Positions 26,575 through 35,600 of a stretch of DNA of 64,000 bases are shown here, in pieces. The notes under the pieces were generated by a model, which searched no databases, was not told the DNA's origin, and worked only from the letters and a program-made list of their open reading frames with translations. This DNA comes from Channallabes apus (taxonomy: Eukaryota; Chordata; Actinopteri; Siluriformes; Clariidae), in assembly GCA_030522415.1 (NCBI GenBank), contig CM060125.1, positions 1,800,901 to 1,864,900 on the forward strand. Reading direction: 5' to 3'. The position numbers and the translations under genes were made by a program. Position 1 is the first letter of the stretch, and each line of letters opens with the position of its first letter.

Positions 26575-28500
26575 GTATGTGAGTGTCAGGTTACTTATTT
26601 GTCTCTGTATAGCTTTCTTCTCACGCAACATAGTCACTGACAGTGGTACAGTAAGTGTACTGAGTGATATAGCGATATAGTTAATGGAGTACAATTCACA
26701 GGTCAAGACAATATATCCACAAAAATACAGTCAACTCCTGAATTATTGCCACTGTAGATGCAAATAAGTTTCAAAAAGGGATATGTGCATTCGTTATTCA
26801 TCTCAAGAAACTGCTTAATTGTAATACCCAGTATGGGACAGGGGAATTCTCACAGGTTATCGTGTGTATACGCATGCTCCTAGGTGCAGTTCACCATAGC
26901 CAATTCCAATTTTATTTCACAATGGTTACCACTAAGCAGCTTTATATACAGATATATATTGAGATGTATCCCTTATGAGCAACTAGAGGCAGTGTTAGCA
27001 AGGAAGAACATCCTAAGATGATAGTCTAAATGCATCAGCTAGTATTAAAATGCATAATATTTGACATTGACAAAACTTGGGGTTTTTTATTCTTAGTCTA
27101 AAACATTTTTACAGGACATCTTATAAATGCAATTGAACAAATAAAAATTCATTTTATACTTGCTCATTGCTGTTAAGTCTTGATATAAAACTAAAAATGC
27201 ACATGGTATTTAAGCTGAAAAATCGAAATAAAATCCATGAGAAGGGGAGCACTTGGCCATATCAAGTACACCTATCAGGAGATAGAAATATCTATGTGAA
27301 ATTAAAAAAATACAGTACAGTTCTAGAGTAACATCTTTGGAACAGATACGTCAAGACTACTGTACCTACTGCAGGATTAGTACCAGGATTATGGGAGTAG
27401 TTGAGTCTAAGGAAGGGAAGGAAGTGCTGATTAACTGAAACACACTATAATATGTTATCGCAGCCAGTGACACTGGTTCTGTTGATGATGTGGCTGCGGT
27501 TATAAGCAGGAGGATCAATTTTCATGTGTATATCCCTGAATTATCTGCTTAGATTCAGCCCAATGCTGTTATTGGCTATTGTATGTGTTCCTAGACTGCT
27601 GTATGACATCAGCCTGAAGCGTCAACATGTTTCCTGCTCTAAATCATTGTGAAATGGCAGAGGCGTGATTGAATGTGTAGACTCGGTGGATTAGATTAAG
27701 GAGATCTACAGTAACAACACACTTCCTCATTAAGAATAAAGGGGACAGTTTTCATCCAGTTGTAGATTTTAGTTTTATAAATGACTGAACTGGTAACCAA
27801 ATGCCTTTTGAATGTTTAGATTAATGTTTAGACTCAGATTTGATTAATGCCATGAATGTGTTTGATTAATGTTTCCATATCCACATCTCTTCAGAACACA
27901 AAAGGTTTGCAAATGAGGAGAAGCATTCCTATTAAAAGTTCAGGCTCTGTCAAGCACTATGAGTGTTGTCGAGATTTGGGCATATGACCCTGCTCAGAAG
28001 TTACTGTTATATTTATATAACTGGTTCATGTGTGCCTCTAACAAGCAGCATGCCATCTTGTCAATGTTTCAGTATTTGTTATAAATGAATACTTATGAAA
28101 GAGCTCTCTAACACATGACCTGACTACACAATTCACTGGTGTGAAGATTCATTGCTATGCATAAGTGTTTCTAACCCGCTGATGTGTGAGAGTACCAGGG
28201 AACATTAATGGCATATTTGCTTCCACCAGGGAACACTAATAAAATATTTTCATGAAACATATTAAACAGCACCGACCAAGCAGAATTCCTGGTCATTCAA
28301 AGTAAATGACAATCAAGTCAAACAGTCATTTTGTGGTTTTCTTTTAATGTCTTTAAATGTTTGCATCTGTGCACAAGGACGTACCAAAGTTCTATTCTCA
28401 ACATCTGGTAGTTATCTAGTTCTGTCTGTGCTATACTCTATACTGTATGTATCTAATGTTAGATCTGTCATGGTTGTAGTTAGAAAATGTTTAACAATAA
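26575..28500. other. intergenic DNA, no gene seen
   Basis: Mostly A/T-rich. TACAGTCAACTCCTGAATTA near 26726 looks like a Tc1 terminus without a partner. 27,460-27,720 is compositionally balanced and free of recognisable repeats, so it might be a conserved non-coding element. Confidence 0.4.
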
Positions 28501-28507
28501 TACAATA

Positions 28508-28700
28508 CAGGTGTAGCTCAGTGGTTAAGGCGTTGGACTACGGTTCAGAAGATCCCAGGTTCAAACCCCACAACCACCAAGTTGCCACTGTTGGGCCCTT
28601 GAGCAAGGCCCTTAACCCTCAACTGCTCAGATGTGTAATGAGATAAAAATGTAAGTCGCTCTGGATAAGAGCGTCTGCCAAATGCTTAAATGTAAATGTA
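28508..28700 (+). repeat. tRNA-derived SINE (TAAGTCGCTCTGGATAAGAG tail)
   Basis: GTGTAGCTCAGTGGTTAAGG (box A) and CAGGTTCAAACCCC (box B), a conserved middle (CTTGAGCAAGGCCCTTAACC) and the TAAGTCGCTCTGGATAAGAG tail. It is a SINE, not a tRNA gene, because no closing acceptor stem is present. The tail alone recurs at 61783-61830. Confidence 0.88.
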
Positions 28701-28784
28701 CAGTTGTAGTAGATTTAAATATTTAATGTTTATAATAACCATTTATTACAGTATAACCATATAATAATATATTATTATAATATT

Positions 28785-28885
28785 ATTATTTATACCGATT
28801 ATCCTGTGTTGGGTCCTGGGGCTTGTCCCAAGGAACCCAGGGCACAAGACAGAGTACACCCTGAATGGGTACACATACAGTACAC
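28785..28885 (-). repeat. Mermaid/DANA-like SINE 3' end, decayed
   Basis: TATACCGATTATCCTGTGTT and CAAGACAGAGTACACCCTG match the 3' block in reverse. Confidence 0.6.
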
Positions 28886-29078
28886 GTGTGTGTTCAATTG
28901 GACCAAAGTCTGGGGAGTTTGAAGGCCAGGTCAGCATCACTCTGGTGATTTGTACTGCATTGTATTTTCTGTGGTATCACACTAAACTGGTTGGCTTTTC
29001 ATCCCTGTGGGCATGGGAGAGCCCTATCAATCATGATAATTGATATGATCAATGTTTTAATGTTATGGCTGATTGGTG
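28886..29078 (-). mobile_element. Tc1-like fragment, third family
   Basis: The minus strand reads MMLTWPSNSPDFGPIEH, a Tc1 catalytic block. TGTTATGGCTGATTGGTGT at 29061-29079 resembles the terminal sequence of the related copy at 59540-60375. The middle is deleted. Confidence 0.7.
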
Positions 29079-29122
29079 TGCGTGCGTGCGTGCGTGCGTG
29101 CGTGCGTGTGTGTGTGTGTGTG
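29071..29122. repeat. (CGTG)n/(TG)n microsatellite
   Basis: TGCG units followed by TG units at the edge of the Tc1 fragment. Confidence 0.95.
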
Positions 29123-29247
29123 AGTGAGATGTGGTTATTGTCAAAATACAGTACATTCAGTATAAATGACCTTTGATCCACCTGGATAAAAATTATACTT
29201 GCTTATATACATATGCATATAATAGTTTGTTTTATACAGTATATATA

Positions 29248-29560
29248 TTCAATTCAGTTTTATTTGTATAGCACTTTTAACAATTGATATTGTCTCAAAA
29301 CAGCTATACACAATCAAAAGAACTATTTAAGTTTGATATATAATAAGATATATATCATTTATGTAAGGTGGGAATTATTATGTAATAGAACAGAGCATAC
29401 TTCATACTTCAAACTGAATCTAGAAACAACCCCAGAAACCAGTGACTAGGAATTAATGACTGAGATCTTGAATTTGTCTTATGTACAGTAATGACACTAG
29501 GAAATGAGCTGCACATATTAGTGTTCTGCTGATACAGTATTAGTGTTACAGAGTGTTCCA
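29248..29560 (-). mobile_element. L2-like LINE 3' end fragment
   Basis: ATTCAATTCAGTTTTATTTG, TAACAATTGATATTGTCTCA and ACACAATCAAAAGAA are collinear with the 3' end of the element at 44163-45863. The inner boundary is uncertain. Confidence 0.75.
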
Positions 29561-31655
29561 GCACTGTTGATAGTTGATCTCGTCTATGCAGTGCTGTTTG
29601 ATCTTGGAGGTGGTCATTACTTACTTTAATGTGAACTCTGTATTGGTTAAGTTAATTTCTGTACATGTACAGTATATCTTCATAGTACTTCTGTATATGT
29701 AGTTTATTTACTGTCTTCAATATTCAGGTGTTCAATGCTGCTGCCAAACTGTAATTACCTTCAGGATTAATGAAGATCTGTCTTATTTCCTAGTAGAAGG
29801 ACATGAAGATCTCCTGATGATCAGTAGTGATTCATTTTCATTGGCATGGGCAGGGTGAGCTTAGAAGTGGATAGGGATGTAAAACTAATTAAATTTCAGC
29901 AGGCCCATTAATATATCTTCAAATCCCATTCCATATCCTCTGCTTATGTGTACTGAATACAACATACTGACCTCCATAAAGAGGTGTGTTTGGACATCTT
30001 CCTGAATGCAGCGTGATTTGATTGAGAGAAATTGTGGTGCAGTGATCCTATCAGCAGAAGAAACACTGACATCGTGTGGGTAAGAGCTGCATGGTAAACG
30101 TGCTTCTGAACAGAAAGGATGATTATCAAACATGAAAGCATGAATTAAAAATACCGTACATTAAGCCTAGCACTGAGAGATTTCTAAAAAGAAATAATAA
30201 TAACAATAAGAACACAACTAAGGAACGGTTAAGAACTGTCCAACACATTATAAAAATCTGAAAGAATAGTGCTGACTCATCAACTCTTTGTGAAAGAAAT
30301 GTAAATGGAAAAAAACATCATGAATTAGCTTGGTTGAAGATCACTTCGTGACGTGGCATTGTAAAATATCCATAGTAGAACTCACAGCTATGTTTGATAG
30401 TAAAAGTACAATGTGATACACAATGTGATAAGAAAACAGTATCTCACTGGATTGGGACTAAACAGATGTGTAGGTGTAAGAAAACCACTGGTTCATGAGA
30501 GTAATTAGGGGGGAAAAAAACTTCTAAAATTAGACTTAGAAAAAATGAAAAAGTAATATATGGTAGTAAAATTTTAAAAATAAATAAATATATTTTTTTT
30601 ATACTAAAAATAGAAAATAATAAAAATAATAAATGCAGTTTGTTTCTGCTGCACTTGGTGAAACTGGATGGGAAATGAGGAAAAGAGGAAGGAATGTTGA
30701 TTTTATTGATGAGAAACTACAAGAAGATATCAGAAAAAAACTCTAGAATGGTTTGTCGAATGGGTTATTTGAGTTTCTGTAGAGAAGAAATAAAGGAAAG
30801 ATGGATTTTATGTAAACTAATCTTAGATGAGTAATTTAAAGGTTTTTTAATGTAAAGAGATGCTTAGCAGGTTAAAAAAGAACAGCAGGATGAACAATGA
30901 AAACAAGTCAATTTAGTATGTACTGTATGGTTACACAAAATAATACATAGCTAACTGTATAAAGTATAAATAGTATAAAGCTAGTTGTATATTTGGCTTT
31001 AATTTCTTAGTATTTATTATATTATACTTTATTACAGTTTATTTTCCGGCTTATTAGTACTAGCTAGAATTTAACATTTTTATATAGAGTATTTTAGAAA
31101 AATATGTTGTTTGACAGAATTTGATCTACACTGTGTAACATGGACTGGTTTATCTGTTGCAGTCAGGAAAGTGTTTTCACTCAAGGCCAACACAGAGCAA
31201 CTGAGGAAAAGGTTCTCAAGGGCTCTCCGCCAGAACAGTACAAATGCCTGGACAAATCAGATTTCTTTTTTTTTTCCATTCAAACAATAAATCCTGCTCA
31301 CACGTCAGGGTCAGGATGTAGCACATAACTCACATTTCTTCTTGCTCTTATACTGTACACATAAATTTCAAACTGTACTTTGAAACGTGGACAATCACAC
31401 AGCTGCTAACACACATATCAGTAGCATTACATTTCATACTCCATGTTTCAATTATACTGCTGTCACACACGCACAACATATTTTAAACTTTTATATTCTA
31501 TATTTCACACTTTTATACCTTAGAGTTTATAATTTCTTTCTGTACAGTCTATGAATCCGGCATAATGTATAATCTTCTATTTGAATTCAATTTTTTTTGG
31601 TGTCTTTTTTTATATTGTACATTTTTCTGCCTATTTTTAGATAATGTAGATAATT
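29561..31655. other. AT-rich intergenic DNA, no gene seen
   Basis: GTAATTACCTTCAGGATTAA near 29750 looks like a LINE 3' tail. The rest is A/T-rich with no supported exon or RNA. Confidence 0.4.
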
Positions 31656-31659
31656 CTAA

Positions 31660-31873
31660 TACTTCAAATTCAAATTTTATTTGTCACATATAGTACACAG
31701 TCATACACAGTACGATATGCAGTGAAATGCTTAGACAACTGCTCGTGACCTTAAAATAAAAGACTATGAATAGGAAATAAATATGAAAAATAAAATATGG
31801 GGTAAATTTAACTAGGAAAGAATAAAATAAAATATAAAAATTAAAGTTAAAATAAAATACTTATATTACTTTT

Positions 31874-31957
<84 letters not shown>

Positions 31958-32058
31958 TGTACTCTCTAGTGCTATTTATTTCCTTTTTAGGTCAGCCGTG
32001 TAAGCATTTCACTGTACTGTGCATGGATGTGAACGTAACAAATAAAATTTGATTATTT
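31660..32058. repeat. inverted-repeat element around a (TA)n/T tract
   Basis: The left arm (AAATTTTATTTGTCACATA...CAGTGAAATGCTT, about 31667-31733) and the right arm (AAGCATTTCACTGTACTGTG...AACAAATAAAATTTGATT, about 32002-32053) are diverged reverse complements. Between them lie (TA)n at 31876-31926 and about 27 T. The arm sequence is the end of a LINE-like repeat, so this is either two opposed 3' ends or a fold-back element. It sits about 190 bp before the diablo ATG. Confidence 0.7.
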
Positions 32059-32081
32059 ATTATTTTAGATTACATTTACTA

Positions 32082-32243
32082 CCAGTAGGTGGCGGTAATG
32101 CACTGTCTTTCGCCAACCGACGCCGACAGCAGCTCTGGATGAGAAGGCGTTTGGAGGAGGAGCCGTACTATAAATATCTTATCTGTATGAAAAGTGCCGC
32201 TAGGGGCGCACTTTCGGATTGAAGCTTTTATGTTCAGTTCAAT
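32082..32243 (+). promoter_or_regulatory. diablo proximal promoter and 5' UTR
   Basis: Shows a TATA-like box TATAAATA at 32169-32176, 68 nt before the ATG, implying a short 5' UTR. Upstream, CCAGTAGGTGGCGG at 32082-32095 fits the CTCF core pattern. The segment is locally GC/CpG-richer than its flanks. Confidence 0.5.
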
Positions 32244-32281
32244 ATGGCGCTGTGCGGGAGAAAGGTCCTCTCTGTTGGACG
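32244..32281 (+). CDS. diablo: diablo coding exon 1
   Basis: ATG in context CAATATGGC, encodes [12 protein letters not shown] plus two bases of an Arg codon, then the donor GTATGT. In frame with exon 2 (CG|A). Short and weakly conserved, so called from splice phase and position. Confidence 0.8.
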
Positions 32282-32598
32282 GTATGTATTTATAATTTCT
32301 GTAAACGCGCAGGACTAATTAATGTCCTGTTACATTAAGAAAAAAATGAAATCCTGAAATATGTCGTATGTCAAAATGTACACAGGCGCTTATGTGTAAA
32401 TACACCTCGGTCCTATGACTTGGCTGGTTCACTTTTTTTTTGACGTTCTGTCGGAAGTTTCCGGGTGAGCGCGAGGTCTGATATTAGGCCACGCCCCCTG
32501 ACTACAGAGGATGTTAGCCCTGTCAGGGTTGGATTTCTGATGGCAAGGCAAAAGCCTCCAGTCAGTCCTGAGGGATTGTAATATAATTTACATCGATT

Positions 32599-32660
<62 letters not shown>

Positions 32661-35600
32661 ACATTAATATTTGCATTCCTGTAAAGAAAGCAACATAGAA
32701 AACTACACAAATGGTGTCTAACACTATTGATTAATTTGAAAAGTTTTCACTTCAAATATTCTGAGCTGTGTTTAAATTATTACTCATATGCAGTTCTTAT
32801 GTACACTGTAAACAAATTTTCATGTAAAATTACAGTAAATTACTGGCAGCAGTTTTGCCAGTAAAATGCTGTTTTATTAAAGTATTTGTACTGTAGAAAT
32901 AGACTACAGTAAATTGCTGTATATTGATGTACAGTTTATTACTGTGATTTTGTACTGTTTACTGTATTTTAGTGGTAAATAATTATTCGGACAACTTGTA
33001 TTTTTAACAGCATTTAAAAATATATATATATTTTTTTAGTCCTGCCCAATTCTTTCCCCCCGATTTTCTCCCCAATCTAGTCGTGTCCAATTGAACATCA
33101 CCCGGGGTTCAAACCTGCGATCTCCGGATGATAGGGCGAGCGCTTTAACCTACTGCACCACTCGGAGGCCCATAAAATCAGCAAAAGTACTTGCACTTAC
33201 TGAAGTTTTCATTAAAGTGTGTTGATTATCTAATTTACAGTTAAATATTGTAAATCAGCACTGTCGCCTTGCACCTCCAGGGTCTGGGTTCGATTCCCCG
33301 GCCAGGCTCGATTCCCATCTCTGTGTGCATGGAGTTTGCATGTTCTCCCCGTGCTTGGTGGGTTTCCTCCGGGTACTCCGGTTTCCTCCCACAGTCCAAA
33401 GATATGCAGGTTAGGCTAATTGGTGTTCCTAAATTGCCCGTAGTGTGTGATTGGGTGTGTGAGTGTGTGTATGTGTGTGTGCCCTGCGATGTACCCCGCC
33501 TAGTGCCCGAAGTCTCCTGGGATAGGCTCCAGGTCCCCCGTGACCCTGAACACAGGATTAAGCGGTATAGAAAATGAATGAATATTGTAAATCACTGTAA
33601 TGCTGTTTCTTTTACAGTAATGTGCAGTATTTTGAAAAAACAGTCGGGAACTGTAAAAAAAAAAAAAAGTCCTGTAAATTTACATCAATTTGTTACAGTG
33701 TAGTCTTACTGTGAGCACAGAAACAGCTGTTAGGTTTTACTGATTGTGCTGGAGAATATGAGCTCTTCTGTTCACACTTGCTCCTTCTATTTTTCTGCAA
33801 AACCCAGGAGCCTCCCTTAGTTTTTGAAAACTGGTATGTTATGTTGTGTTCTTTACCGTCATGAACATATTATTTTGTAATGTTATTTATTTAGTTATTC
33901 TCTAAAATATGTAGTGAAGTTATGGTGCCTTAGACTTTTGCACAATACTGTTTATACATGTACAGTGCATCCAAAAAGCTAGATACTTTTTTTCAAGGAA
34001 AAATAATGTTTCTTAATGTAATTCAAACAATGAAACTCAAGTTTATATTAATTTAAATGCATGCCAAAACAGTGAGTATGGCTTACAACTCATCAATATT
34101 TTAAAATATTTGAATATTGTGTTTCATTCAGTATAAATACAGTGTTTCACGTGGTCTAGTTCAGTACAAGCATGGGGAAGACATGGGGAGTGGCATCAAT
34201 CGGTCTGATCATTTAGGGTTGTAGGCTGAATATTTTAAGCTTAGTCCCAAATACTTTTGCAGTGAGATGGAGGTTTTTATAGCAAACCATCAGACAGACG
34301 TACATAGTGGAACTTTACTTGGAATCAGCATCTGTGGGAGGGATGTGGGGAGAAATTAAGAGTTGCATGCAAGTTCATGTGCGTGCCCAGGCAACAATAA
34401 AAGCTAATTTAATGTTCTGAGCTATTTCATGAAGAAAAATCAAGGGAAACTGGCTTGTCAGGTTAGGTTTCTGTCATTCTTTCAGTTCAGGTAGAATACT
34501 GTATGCTTCACTGGCATGACTATAAGAAGAAGCAATATCGCCCAATGTGCTTAATCTAATTTTGACTGTAAATAAACAAAACATCAGTAAAAGTAGTTTA
34601 ATAATGTAGGCAGAAAAAAGAAATCATCTGTGAAGGACAGAAACATTAGTACAGATAAAACATTAGTATATCATTAGAAATAACTTGGTCAAGTAGAAAT
34701 CAAACAGTTATATTTATACATGATATACAGTATAAAGGATATGATAAGTTTTTTTTTTTTTATTGTTGTTGAGGGGGGAAAAAAGTAGAAAATGTTCTTG
34801 GTAATAATGTGGTCCTGATTTATTATTCAGTTTTCAGTTGACTGACCACATGCTTGTGTCTGACCAGGTTACTGTACCAAGGTCAAACTAGCACCTAATG
34901 GAATAACAACTCAAAATATTTATTTTCTCATAATTTATGTTTATACTGTAGATATGCTCTTAGCTTGCTGAGGCCTGCCATGACAACGCGTCAGATCCTC
35001 ACCAGGCTGCCGTCATTAGTCAGGAGGAACTGGATTTCACTTGGCATCACTGGTGGCCTGTGTGCTGTTCCCTTTGTACAGGTTTGATTTGTGGTTTTGA
35101 CTGATAAGAGTCTGTTAACATCCAGATGGACTGTGCAAAACAACAGTGCTTAGTAGAAGTGCATAGGCCATAGATCACAGGTTCTTTTATGTCACAGTTT
35201 ATATAAAATTCATACGGTATAATTGAATTCTATAAGGAAAAGATCAAAATGTCAACGATATTTACCTCTAGATGTGTTAAACAACAGGGTTCTCAACTCC
35301 GGTCATGGAGGATCACTGCCCTGCACATATTAATGCTGTCTCAGCTTCCAGCACACCTGATTAAACCAAATAACAGTCTTCTTTTAATTGAATTGGGTGT
35401 GTCAGAGCAGGGAAAATATGCAGAACCAGTGACTCACTGACATCGTTATACTATTACGTTCATCTTTCGTGATGCTTTCCAGGCTTGTACCATGACTTCT
35501 TTAAGTTTGTTTTGGGGGTTTCTTTCTTCTCTTCAGGAGGTGAAATGCATGCTGGATTAGGTTTAGGTCTGTTTAATCTAAAACTGTCCACTTTTCCCCC

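Larger units (their letters stand above)
32802..33702. mobile_element. MITE with two nested SINE insertions
   Basis: The outer termini TACACTGTAAACAAATTTTC (32802) and AAATTGATGTAA-like arm ending TTGTTACAGTGTA (33702) are inverted repeats. The body is full of TACAGTAAATTACTG motifs. A tRNA SINE (about 33025-33172, minus) and a Mermaid-like SINE (33258-33580, plus) interrupt it. Confidence 0.8.
32282..34951 (+). other. diablo intron 1
   Basis: A 2.67-kb intron with a (TG)n tract (32600-32658), a nested transposon cluster (32802-33702) and AT-rich DNA with no clear feature (33,703-34,951). Confidence 0.85.

Noticed and set aside
28508..28580. Possible tRNA gene (clear A and B boxes)
   Set aside because: No acceptor stem closes, and the sequence continues into a SINE body and tail found elsewhere in the window.
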